A stretch of 21,769 nucleotides of DNA from DASZHJ01 sp035581425 (GTDB taxonomy: Bacteria > Pseudomonadota > Alphaproteobacteria > ATCC43930 > CGMCC-115725), in the NCBI GenBank assembly GCA_035581425.1, contig DATJVP010000051.1, forward strand, positions 1 to 21,769, read 5' to 3'. Shown here one piece after another: positions 15,138 to 21,769 of the stretch (position 1 is the stretch's first letter; the number at the start of each line of letters is the position of its first letter). The translations under genes and the position numbers were made by a program. Below the pieces are notes generated by a model, which saw nothing but the letters and a program-made list of their open reading frames with translations, made no database searches and was not told the origin of the DNA.

Positions 15138-16325
15138 ATGGCGTTCCTCAGCAGGAAAGTGTTTGAGTATCGGCTGAAGCTCATGCGGAAGATGATGGCG
15201 GCGCATGGGCTCGACGCGCTCGCCTTTCTCACCGCGGATTTCTTCCAATTTGTGACCAATTTTCACGTTGACGTCCAACCCTGGGAGCGGCCGATCGTAG
15301 TCGTCGTGCCCGCAGAAGGCGCGCCTTTCGCCGCGATGAACGAGCTCTCCACCAATCACGTCCGCTACGCGCGCGACCGTGGCACGCTTTGGCTCGACGA
15401 AATCCAATTCTGGGCCGAGCATCCCCGGATCGGTGCCCGCGTGCCGCTCCGCGCGCAATGGCCGGAGATGGTGGCGGAACTGCTGCGCGGCCACGGCCTC
15501 GCCCGCGGCCGCATCGGCGTCGATCAGGCCGGCGGACTCATCCAGCAAACGGCTGGCCTTCTCCCGGAGCTGAAGCTCGTCCCGAGCCTGCGCGAGGTGC
15601 GGGAGCTCCGCTTCGTCAAATGCGCGGAGGAGATCGTCGTTCATCGCGAGGCCGCGAAGCTCTCGGATTGGGCGCAGGATCACTACCGCGCCCAAATCCG
15701 GCCGGGCCGTCTCGTGCAGGAGGTGGACCTCGCGGTCGCCACGTTCATCGTCGAGGAGGCCGCGCGCCGCTTCCCCGGCGAGAACATCGAGCCGCGTTGC
15801 TGGACGCTCTCCGGCGCGGCCTCGGCCTCGCCGCACGGCGACGGCGCGCCTACCGGCAGTCGCTTCGGCAAGAACGAGGTGGTCGTCACCATCTGCAACG
15901 TCCGCATGAACGGCATGATGACCGAGAACGAGCGGACGTTCTTCACGGGCAAGCCCAGCAACCGTCAGGTGACGCTCTACGAGGCTGCGCGCGCTGCCAA
16001 TGAAGCCGGCTGCGCTGCGGCTGTCACGGGGGCTTCGGTATCGGCGATCGATGCGGCGGCACAAGCGGTGATCGAGCAGGCGGGATTCGGCGAGCACATC
16101 CTGCACCGCACCGGCCACGGCATGGGCGTGCAGGGCCACGAGTATCCCGACGACATGGCTTTCAATCATCGCCCGCTCCGGGCGGGAGAGGTTTACTCGG
16201 TCGAGCCGGGAATCTACGTTTACGGGCTCGGCGGCTTCCGCATCGACGACACTGTCCTCATCGGCAAGGCGCCGGAGATCCTGACGCAGTCGCCGCGCGA
16301 CATCCGCTCGAACACTCTCGCTTAG
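15138..16325 (+). CDS. M24-fold hydrolase with degenerate metal site (creatinase/ectoine-hydrolase-like)
   Basis: Encodes 395 residues; ATG at 15138 with GGAG 8 nt upstream. The N-terminal creatinase-type domain spans roughly 1-160 and the C-terminal pita-bread domain 165-380. Of the five metal ligands of M24 aminopeptidases (Asp, Asp, His, Glu, Glu), the first Asp position is Ile252, the second is Glu263, and the last is Asp370. His327 (GHGMG) and Glu356 (VEPGIY) are kept. His233 (SPHG) and Glu265, directly before Arg-Thr, match the positions of catalytic His232 and Glu262 in creatinase. This pattern points to metal-free hydrolysis of a small substrate (amidino, cyclic amidine or similar C–N bond) rather than peptide cleavage. 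Last gene of the liv operon. Its stop overlaps the convergent VOC stop. Often annotated simply as Xaa-Pro peptidase. Confidence 0.87.
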   Translation: MAFLSRKVFEYRLKLMRKMMAAHGLDALAFLTADFFQFVTNFHVDVQPWERPIVVVVPAEGAPFAAMNELSTNHVRYARDRGTLWLDEIQFWAEHPRIGARVPLRAQWPEMVAELLRGHGLARGRIGVDQAGGLIQQTAGLLPELKLVPSLREVRELRFVKCAEEIVVHREAAKLSDWAQDHYRAQIRPGRLVQEVDLAVATFIVEEAARRFPGENIEPRCWTLSGAASASPHGDGAPTGSRFGKNEVVVTICNVRMNGMMTENERTFFTGKPSNRQVTLYEAARAANEAGCAAAVTGASVSAIDAAAQAVIEQAGFGEHILHRTGHGMGVQGHEYPDDMAFNHRPLRAGEVYSVEPGIYVYGLGGFRIDDTVLIGKAPEILTQSPRDIRSNTLA

Positions 16326-16699
16326 GTCGGCGGGAAATTGAGCTCGACCACGACCCCGTTGGGGTCAGTGACGAAGAGCTGCCAGACGCGGGCGCCGGGA
16401 ACCTTCTGCTCGCGGTAGGGGATCGCGAGTTTCTGGAAGTGCTTCTTCATGCCCTCGAAGTCGCCGGCGGTGAAGGCGACGTGGTCGAAGTTCCCGGTGT
16501 CTTTGGGCTTGTCGGTGCGCGCCTTCCAGCCGCCGGAGAGATGCACCACGGGCATGTCGCCGCAATAAAGCCAATAGCCGGGGAACTCGAAATTGGGCCG
16601 CGGGCCCGTCTTGAAACCCAGGACGTTCTCGTAGAAATCGCGCGTCCCTTCGAGATCGGTGGTCTGGACGTTGTAGTGGTTAAGCGCTTGAACTGCCAT
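16322..16699 (-). CDS. VOC-family (glyoxalase/dioxygenase fold) protein
   Basis: Encodes 125 residues from the ATG at 16699, with GCAGG 4 nt upstream; further upstream codons in frame look untranslated. Two beta-alpha-beta-beta-beta modules of the vicinal-oxygen-chelate fold are visible. Probable metal ligands are His8 (LNHYNVQT), His53 (VVHLSGG) or His73 (FDHVAFTAGD), and Glu119 (VVVELNF). Such single-domain proteins act as lyases, isomerases, dioxygenases or resistance proteins, and the exact reaction cannot be read here. It converges with the M24 hydrolase: the two stop codons share bases (16322-16325). It follows the transporter gene upstream on the same strand by 66 nt, so the two may be co-transcribed. 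Confidence 0.88.
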   Translation of the reverse strand: MAVQALNHYNVQTTDLEGTRDFYENVLGFKTGPRPNFEFPGYWLYCGDMPVVHLSGGWKARTDKPKDTGNFDHVAFTAGDFEGMKKHFQKLAIPYREQKVPGARVWQLFVTDPNGVVVELNFPPT

Positions 16700-16765
16700 G
16701 CTGCCTGCTCCCGCCGAAGTTGACGTCAGTCTAGCGCCAATCCGCGAGCGCGGCAAAGCCGGGGG

Positions 16766-17923
16766 CTAGCGCATGCGCCAGAAGGTGCGGGTGCTGTCGT
16801 TCTCGACGTCGCTCCGGCCGAGACCGAGGTCGCGTAAAGTACGGTCGTCGAGGGTCTGGAGGCGCCGCCGGCTCCGGCGCACCTCAATCAGGCCGGCGAT
16901 GCGAGTTCCGAGCAACGAAAGTACTCCGCCGCGCGCGATGGCTCGGTGGAGGATGCGGCCACCAGATCCTGAGTGCGCCGCCGACGTCGCGGGGGCGCAC
17001 GCTTTCTTTTTTTTTGAGTCGATCTGCTCCATGGCACTTGGCGCGCCGGAGCGACGATCCGTGGAGGCCACCCATACGCCGACGCTGATGGCGACAATAC
17101 CGACCAGCAGATTTGCCCCAATTGGCTCGCCGAGCAGGGGGGCCGCAAGCAGCGCCGCCACGACCGGATTGATCGTGATCGCATTGGCGACACGCGTCGG
17201 CGTCGTACGCTCGAGAGCGAAGACCCAAAGGAAGAAGGTGAGGGCGGCGCCGAATACCGAGAGGTAGAAAATGGCAACCCATTGCGTGAGGCTGAACGTT
17301 GTACTCGCAGCCAAGCCGCCGCTTGCGGCGGATATGAGCGCCATGCACCCGGAGCCCGCGGCCATTCCGCCCGTGACGAAGGCGAGCGAGCTCGATCGCG
17401 CAATGAAGGGGCGGGACCACACATTATAGAGAGCCATGCAGAGTGCCCCGGCGACCATAATGAGATCACCGCGCCAGGCACCGTCGGGCGCCCGGGCGAG
17501 GCCTGCCAGCAGCGCGGTCGCGACCCCGCCGATCGCTGTCGCGACGCCCGCGGTCTTGCGGAAGGTGAGCGGTTCCGCGCGCAGCACGGCCGCCATGATC
17601 ATGGTCAGAAGTGGGAGCGTCGCCAGCGCGAGCGCGCCGCGCGCGGCGGTCGTGTAGCGGAGCGACAGGTTGAAGATACCCATGAAGATCGCGAAGAAGA
17701 GGACGCCGAGCGCGATCACGCCGAGCCAGTCCTTGCCCTTGGGCCAGCGCGCTTGCATGAAGAGCGCGAGCGGAAGCAACAGGAGGAAGCCGAGGCCGAA
17801 ACGGAAGGCCGTCAAGGTCACGGGGTCGGTTGCACCGATTGCGAAGCGTGTGACAGCCGTGTTTGTCCCGCCGAGCGTCGTCGAGAGGATCGCCGCCAGG
17901 ATGCCGATTCTTTCTCTGCTCAC
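16766..17923 (-). CDS. EamA/DMT-family transporter fused to a C-terminal DUF1127 domain
   Basis: Encodes 385 residues from a GTG at 17923, chosen because AAGGAG (17930-17935) lies 6 nt upstream and the first transmembrane helix follows at once (MSRERIGILAAILSTTLGGTNT). Residues 5-287 hold about ten transmembrane helices in two EamA repeats, typical of drug/metabolite exporters or amino-acid effluxers. The family normally ends near residue 290. Here a Lys-rich linker (IDSKKKKACAP) leads into a DUF1127 (YjiS-like) domain at about 331-383: IEVRRSRRRLQTLDDRTLRDLGLGRSDV, ending FWRM. The linker Lys codons contain nine A in a row (plus-strand T-run 17007-17015). An internal ATG at 17032 could give an 88-residue DUF1127 protein. 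Fusion, or two genes joined by an indel in the A-tract, are both possible. Confidence 0.85.
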   Translation of the reverse strand: MSRERIGILAAILSTTLGGTNTAVTRFAIGATDPVTLTAFRFGLGFLLLLPLALFMQARWPKGKDWLGVIALGVLFFAIFMGIFNLSLRYTTAARGALALATLPLLTMIMAAVLRAEPLTFRKTAGVATAIGGVATALLAGLARAPDGAWRGDLIMVAGALCMALYNVWSRPFIARSSSLAFVTGGMAAGSGCMALISAASGGLAASTTFSLTQWVAIFYLSVFGAALTFFLWVFALERTTPTRVANAITINPVVAALLAAPLLGEPIGANLLVGIVAISVGVWVASTDRRSGAPSAMEQIDSKKKKACAPATSAAHSGSGGRILHRAIARGGVLSLLGTRIAGLIEVRRSRRRLQTLDDRTLRDLGLGRSDVENDSTRTFWRMR

Positions 17924-18072
17924 CGCCCGCTCCTTGAAAGCGGGCGATGCTCTCAATCGCGTGTCCGTCGCGCAATTCTCTCGCCGGTAATATCGTGCAG
18001 GCCGTGCCTTCGCCGGCGGCTGCGAGCGCCCGCCGCAATTATTCCCGGAGTAATGGAAGGCTGATCGCGTCC
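17924..18072. other. Gap between acyl-CoA dehydrogenase and DMT transporter genes
   Basis: Holds the AAGGAG ribosome site for the GTG start at 17923. The transporter frame stays open through the gap on the minus strand up to a TTG at 18076, but the extra 51 codons have no membrane or family signature and are not called. No clear terminator hairpin with a T-run is seen. Confidence 0.4.
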
Positions 18073-19239
18073 TCAATAGGACTTGGGCAGTCCCAGCACC
18101 CTCTCGGCGATGTAGCAGAGTGCGAGCTGGGGGCTTACGGGCGCGATGCGCGCGATCTGGGCTTCGCGGAGGTAACGCTCTACGTGATACTCCTGCGCAT
18201 AGCCGTATCCGCCATGGGTGAGGATCGCCTGCTCGCAGGCGCGGAACGCTGCCTCCGCCGCGAAATACTTCGCGGCGTTCGCCTGGGCGCCGCAGGGCTC
18301 GCCTCGGTCGTAACGCTCAGCGGCCTCCCGCACGAGGAGTTCCGCTGCCTTAAGCTCAATCCAGCTCTGCGCGAGCGGATGCTGAATGCCCTGGTTCTGT
18401 CCGATCGGGCGGCCGAACACGACGCGTTCGCGCGCGTAATCGGCTGCGCGCTTGAGCGCGGCAAGTCCGAGGCCCACCGCCTCCGCGGCAATGAGGATGC
18501 GCTCGGGATTCATTCCATGCAGGATTTGCTCGAAGCCCGCGCCTTCGGCGCCGACGAGATCCGCCATCGGCACTTCGAGCCCGTCAATGAAGAGCAGGTT
18601 AGAGTCGACGGCCTTCCGGCCCATCTTCGCGATTTCGCGGACCTCGACCTTGCTGCGGTCGAGATCGGTGTAGAAGAGGCTCAGGCCCTGCGTCGGCTTC
18701 GCGACCTCCTCCAACGGGGTCGTGCGCGCGAGGAGCAGCATCTTGTGCGCGACCTGCGCAGTCGAGATCCAGATCTTTCGGCCCGTGACGACGTAGCGGT
18801 CACCCCTGCGCTCGGCCTTTGTCTTGAGATGCGCGGTGTCGAGGCCGGAATCGGGCTCGGTGACGGCGAAGCACGCCTTCTCTTCGCCGCGGATGAGCGG
18901 CGGCAGGAAGCGCTGCTTCTGCTCCTCCGTGCCGAAGACGGTGACGGGGTTGAGGCCGAAAATGTTGGTGTGGATGGCGGAGGCGCCGCTGAAGCCCGCC
19001 CCCGATTCGGCGACCGCCTGCATCATCGCAGCGGCCTCGGAAATGCCGAGCCCCGTGCCGCCATATCGCTCCGGCATGGCGATGCCGAGCCAGCCGCCCG
19101 CGGCGATGGCGCGGTAGAAGTCCTCCGGAAATCCCCCCTCGCGATCGCGCGTCAGCCAATAGGCGTCGTCGAAGCGCGCGCACAACCGCAGGATCGCTTC
19201 GCGGATGCGGGCACGATCCTGTTCGCCGGGAAGGGGCAT
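18073..19239 (-). CDS. Acyl-CoA dehydrogenase
   Basis: Encodes 388 residues from the ATG at 19239, 11 nt after the stop of the upstream Tim44-like gene. A longer frame from 19311 would overlap that gene. The FAD enzyme oxidises acyl-CoA to trans-2-enoyl-CoA. Landmarks: ERYGGTGLG (57-65), the flavin loop CFAVTEPDSGLDT (123-135), GRKIWIST (153-160), ERVVFGRPIGQNQGIQHPLA (271-290), and THGGYGYAQEYHVERYLREAQ (341-361) with the probable catalytic base Glu350. The C-terminus IARIAPVSPQLALCYIAERVLGLPKSY departs from the usual YEGTSEI, as in one subset of the family. Chain-length preference cannot be told. An enoyl-CoA hydratase-family gene lies two genes upstream. Confidence 0.96.
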   Translation of the reverse strand: MPLPGEQDRARIREAILRLCARFDDAYWLTRDREGGFPEDFYRAIAAGGWLGIAMPERYGGTGLGISEAAAMMQAVAESGAGFSGASAIHTNIFGLNPVTVFGTEEQKQRFLPPLIRGEEKACFAVTEPDSGLDTAHLKTKAERRGDRYVVTGRKIWISTAQVAHKMLLLARTTPLEEVAKPTQGLSLFYTDLDRSKVEVREIAKMGRKAVDSNLLFIDGLEVPMADLVGAEGAGFEQILHGMNPERILIAAEAVGLGLAALKRAADYARERVVFGRPIGQNQGIQHPLAQSWIELKAAELLVREAAERYDRGEPCGAQANAAKYFAAEAAFRACEQAILTHGGYGYAQEYHVERYLREAQIARIAPVSPQLALCYIAERVLGLPKSY

Positions 19240-19250
19240 TGCGCGGAGCG

Positions 19251-20174
19251 TCAGACCTGCTGGATCGCGGAGAGCAGCCAGCGTCCGCCAGGGCTGCGCG
19301 CGAAGGTCCACATCTCCTCCGCCTGGACCGGATGGCTGGGGTCGCCGTCAACGACGTGGCCGGGGTCGCTCGGCGCGGTTCCCGTTCTGACGTTGTAGTC
19401 GAGCGCCGTCCAGCGCAGCAGCGCGGTCGCATATTGCAGCGCCCCTTCGTCCCAGCTCTCGCGAACGTCGCCGCTGAGGAGCGTCACCCGCTCGACCCGG
19501 TTCTCGACGCCCTGGCTTGCATTGTTGGCGAGCGTCTCCGAGAAGTAGGAGAGCATCTCAGGCGTCATGTAGCGCCGGAGCGCCGCGATGTTGCCCGCGC
19601 TCCAGGCGGATTGGATGGATTTCAGGAGCGACTCGAATTCCGCGTGATCCTGCTGCGTGATCGCGAGCGGAGAGGTCAGCGGCACGGCCGAGGCGGGTGC
19701 TGCGCCGCCGTAAGACCAGCCGCCCCCATAGTAGCTCTGCATCGGCGGTCCCATCGTCGCGAAGGCATTGCGGCGGAAGGCGCGCACCAGAACCATCGCG
19801 ACCATGATGATCAGGATCCAGGAGATGATGCTGCCTCCGACCATCCCGCCCCATCCCCAGCCCGGGAAGAGCCAGCTACCGATCCAGGCGCCGAAGAATC
19901 CGCCTGCAAGGGCGGTAAGGAAAGGATGCCGGTTCCAGAACGAACCGTACCCGTAGCCGTAGCCGGGAGCGGTCGTCGAAGGCTGGGTGGTGCTGCGCTG
20001 CACGGACTGACCGCCATTGGGCGTGTAGGTCTGGGAGCCGCGGCTTCCCTGGCTCTGATAGGTGGTACCGCCGCCGGAGCGCGTGGAGCCACCGGCCCGC
20101 GCTTCCGCGAGCGAGGGGGCGAGCACCAGCATGCCCGCGAGCAGAAGGACGCACAGATTGCGCAGGAATCGCAT
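19251..20174 (-). CDS. Tim44-like domain membrane protein
   Basis: Encodes 307 residues from the ATG at 20174; GGAGGA lies about 10 nt upstream. A Sec signal peptide (1-26, ending LAEARA) is followed by a Gly/Ser/Thr/Gln-rich low-complexity region with GYGYGYG near 71-77. A Gly/Trp-rich stretch and a transmembrane helix (about 111-131: SIISWILIIMVAMVLV) follow, then a C-terminal Tim44-like domain (about 170-307: ITQQDHAEFESLLKSIQSAWSAGNIAALRRYMTPEML… EMWTFARSPGGRWLLSAIQQV). Alphaproteobacterial relatives of mitochondrial Tim44 are inner-membrane proteins. A role in membrane-protein handling is suggested by homology but not established. The acyl-CoA dehydrogenase follows after 11 nt, so they are probably co-transcribed. 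Confidence 0.9.
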   Translation of the reverse strand: MRFLRNLCVLLLAGMLVLAPSLAEARAGGSTRSGGGTTYQSQGSRGSQTYTPNGGQSVQRSTTQPSTTAPGYGYGYGSFWNRHPFLTALAGGFFGAWIGSWLFPGWGWGGMVGGSIISWILIIMVAMVLVRAFRRNAFATMGPPMQSYYGGGWSYGGAAPASAVPLTSPLAITQQDHAEFESLLKSIQSAWSAGNIAALRRYMTPEMLSYFSETLANNASQGVENRVERVTLLSGDVRESWDEGALQYATALLRWTALDYNVRTGTAPSDPGHVVDGDPSHPVQAEEMWTFARSPGGRWLLSAIQQV

Positions 20175-20244
20175 GTCGAAGGTTTCCTCCAAACCAAGGA
20201 CGCGCCTATATCTCGGGTGCGTTCCGGGTTTTAGCAAGGGGGTA

Positions 20245-21036
20245 CTATATACCCCGGAAGCGAGGCGGCCGTTTCTCCAGGAACGCCGCGACGCCCTCGC
20301 GGTAATCCTCGCTCCGTCCGGCCTCGCGCTGGGTGTCGCGCTCGAGGTCGAGCTGTGTGTCGAGGTCGTTGTGCGCCGAACGGTTGAGCGCACGCTTGAT
20401 GAGACCGAGGCCTTTGGTTGGCCCCTGCGCCAGGCGCTGCGCGAGCGCGCGCGCTTCGGTCATGAGCGCATCGTCGGCGACGCATTTCCAAATGAGGCCC
20501 CAGGCCGCCGCCTGCTCGGCTGGAAGCGCCTCGCCCGTGAGCGCGAGGCCGAGAGCGCGCGCGGAGCCCGCAAGACGCGGCAGGAACCAGGTGCTGCCGG
20601 CGTCGGGGACGAGGCCGATCCGGCTGAAAGCCTGGATGAAGCTCGCGGAGCGTGCGGCGAGGACGATGTCGCAAGCGAGCGCGAGGCTCATGCCGGCGCC
20701 GGCGGCGACGCCATTCACCGCGGCGACGACGGGCTTCTCGAGCGCGCGGATGCGGCGGATGAGCGGATTGTAGTAGCGGTCGAGGCCGGCGCCGAGATCG
20801 CGGGGCCCCTCGCCCGGGACGTGCTTGCGCTCCTGCAGGTCCTGCCCCGCGCAGAAGCCGCGACCGGCGCCGGTCACCAGCACCGCGCGGATCGGCGCCT
20901 CGCGCTCCGCCCGAAGGAAAGCCGCGGCGAGCGCCTCGTGCAGCGCCGGGACGAAGGCATTGAGACGCTCGGGCCGGTTGAGCGTCAGCGTCAGCACGCC
21001 CTCGGAGAGATCGACGAGAACGGGTGTGTCGGTCAT
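20245..21036 (-). CDS. Enoyl-CoA hydratase/isomerase, PaaG-like
   Basis: Encodes 263 residues of the crotonase superfamily, from the ATG at 21036 with AGGAGG about 10 nt upstream. LNRPERLNAF lies at 19-28, GAGRGFCAGQDLQER at 56-70, and the oxyanion-hole strand VNGVAAGAGMSLALACDI at 107-124. IGLVPDAGSTWFLPRL (140-155) puts Asp145 where PaaG-type isomerases have their single catalytic acid. GQDL plus this lone Asp fits 2-(1,2-epoxy-1,2-dihydrophenyl)acetyl-CoA isomerase better than a two-Glu hydratase. However, no other phenylacetate gene is visible, so a general enoyl-CoA isomerase/hydratase role is equally possible. It ends EKRPPRFRGI. It is 33 nt from the upstream MFS gene, likely the same transcript. 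Confidence 0.92.
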   Translation of the reverse strand: MTDTPVLVDLSEGVLTLTLNRPERLNAFVPALHEALAAAFLRAEREAPIRAVLVTGAGRGFCAGQDLQERKHVPGEGPRDLGAGLDRYYNPLIRRIRALEKPVVAAVNGVAAGAGMSLALACDIVLAARSASFIQAFSRIGLVPDAGSTWFLPRLAGSARALGLALTGEALPAEQAAAWGLIWKCVADDALMTEARALAQRLAQGPTKGLGLIKRALNRSAHNDLDTQLDLERDTQREAGRSEDYREGVAAFLEKRPPRFRGI

Positions 21037-21069
21037 GGCTCGAAGCCTCCTATGGGCGCGCGGGCGCGG

Positions 21070-21769
21070 TCAAGGTGCGGTCCTCGAATTCCGCGGCGGC
21101 GGACCCATCAGCACCACCGCACCGGCCGCGAGCGCCATGCTGAAGGCGCTCGCGAGGATCGGAATCTCGTAGCTCTTGAGCAGGTCGAAGGCCAGGCCCG
21201 CGAGGGTCGGGCCCGCGAGCGTTCCGCCGGCGACGGCGGTGTAGAGCGTGCCGATGATGCCGCTCGCGCTGCGGCCGCCGAAGTAGTCGACGCAGATCGA
21301 AGGCGCGAGCGCGACGAAGCCGCCGTAGAAGGTGCCGAAGACCAGCGCGAAGAGGCTGAGCTGCCAGGCCGTGCTCGAGGCGAGCCACCAGAGCATCATG
21401 AGCGCCATTCCCGCGAACATTGCGCCGAGCGAGCGCCGGCGACCCAGGCGGTCGGCGAGGCCACCGACGAGGAAGCGGCCGCCAGTGCTGCCGATGCCGA
21501 TGAGGCTAATGAGGAGGACCGCGAACTCGTGCCCGACGCCGCGATCCTCGGCATAGGGCGTCAAGTGAACGAAGGGGATGAAGAGGCCGATCGAGCAAGC
21601 GAAGCAGGCGAGATAGAAAACGATGAAGGGGCGGGTGCGTACGGCCTCGCCGAGCCGCAACCCCGTCAGGCTGGGGCGCTGCTCGCCGTGCTCGAAGGGA
21701 TCGCCGTCGGGCGCGAGGCCGCGGCGGTGCGGATCGGATTCGACCAGAAAGGCGGCGACGGCTCCGCCG
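21070..21769 (-). CDS. MFS transporter, C-terminal part (runs off the window)
   Basis: The frame ends at 21070 and stays open to the last base, so the start lies beyond the window. About 233 residues are visible. The visible N-terminal part (FLVESDPHRRGLAPDGDPFEHGEQRPSLTG) reads like the central cytoplasmic loop after helix 6. It is followed by RTRPFIVFYLACFACSIGLFIPFVHLTPYAEDRG and about six hydrophobic helices. The loop GGLADRLGRRRSLG, an MFS signature motif, sits between the second and third of these. Length and layout suggest a 12-helix transporter of the monocarboxylate/oxalate-like branch, but substrate is not readable. Next on the strand, after 33 nt, is the PaaG-like gene, so it may import an acid used by the acyl-CoA enzymes downstream. 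Confidence 0.9.
   Translation of the reverse strand, partial: GGAVAAFLVESDPHRRGLAPDGDPFEHGEQRPSLTGLRLGEAVRTRPFIVFYLACFACSIGLFIPFVHLTPYAEDRGVGHEFAVLLISLIGIGSTGGRFLVGGLADRLGRRRSLGAMFAGMALMMLWWLASSTAWQLSLFALVFGTFYGGFVALAPSICVDYFGGRSASGIIGTLYTAVAGGTLAGPTLAGLAFDLLKSYEIPILASAFSMALAAGAVVLMGPPPRNSRTAP

Noticed and set aside
17947..19398. A 483-codon plus-strand open frame opposite the acyl-CoA dehydrogenase
   Set aside because: It mirrors the codon structure of the dehydrogenase and has no recognisable motif, so it is an antisense artefact.
20238..20256. GGGGGTA…TACCCC hairpin between the Tim44-like and PaaG-like genes as a terminator
   Set aside because: The stem is only about 6 bp with no T-run, and it overlaps the stop codon of the PaaG-like gene. 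It is too weak to call.
20245..21036. Assigning this as a true phenylacetate-pathway paaG
   Set aside because: The active-site pattern is PaaG-like, but none of the other paa genes lies in the window, so no gene symbol was given.

Overview
The window is GC-rich chromosomal DNA from an alphaproteobacterium, most likely from the Hyphomicrobiales/Rhodospirillales side. The evidence is the recA–alaS–icd neighbourhood, a degenerate GAAC-N7-GAAC type LexA box before recA, genes for DUF1491 and Tim44-like proteins, a DUF1127 tail, and homodimeric eukaryote-like isocitrate dehydrogenase. No tRNA, rRNA, CRISPR array or prophage was recognised. The species cannot be named from sequence alone.

Layout. 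(1) 1-1600 is a small accessory patch. It holds a cluster of GGGGACAC/GTGTCCCC repeats, two tandem paralogous genes for tiny secreted two-cysteine proteins (minus strand), and a REP-associated tyrosine transposase (RAYT) flanked by inverted copies of the same repeat. (2) 1700-7600 is core: recA with its SOS-type promoter and terminator, a small two-helix membrane protein, a repeat-rich alaS leader, alaS, and convergent icd. (3) 7679-11188 is mixed housekeeping: a LOG-family nucleotide phosphoribohydrolase, a membrane-anchored LysM protein, an AlkA-type glycosylase, a DUF1499 membrane protein and DUF1491. Several of these genes overlap tail-to-tail.

(4) 11363-16325 is a tight six-gene operon: livG, livF, livH, livM (a branched-chain-amino-acid-type ABC importer without a binding-protein gene in the window), a free-standing GAF-domain protein, and an M24 'pita-bread' hydrolase. 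The hydrolase has lost the first canonical metal-binding Asp and changed two other ligands. That pattern resembles metal-free creatinase/ectoine-hydrolase-type enzymes rather than aminopeptidases. I read the operon as uptake, sensing and C–N bond hydrolysis of a small solute, possibly an undescribed catabolic module. It is the most interesting system in the window.

(5) 16322-21769 is all on the minus strand: a VOC/glyoxalase-fold protein, an EamA (DMT) transporter carrying an unusual C-terminal DUF1127 domain just after a nine-A tract, an acyl-CoA dehydrogenase, a Tim44-like membrane protein, a PaaG-like enoyl-CoA hydratase/isomerase, and the C-terminal part of an MFS transporter cut by the window end. 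The last four look like two short transcription units. Two of their genes are for acyl-CoA metabolism and one is for transport.
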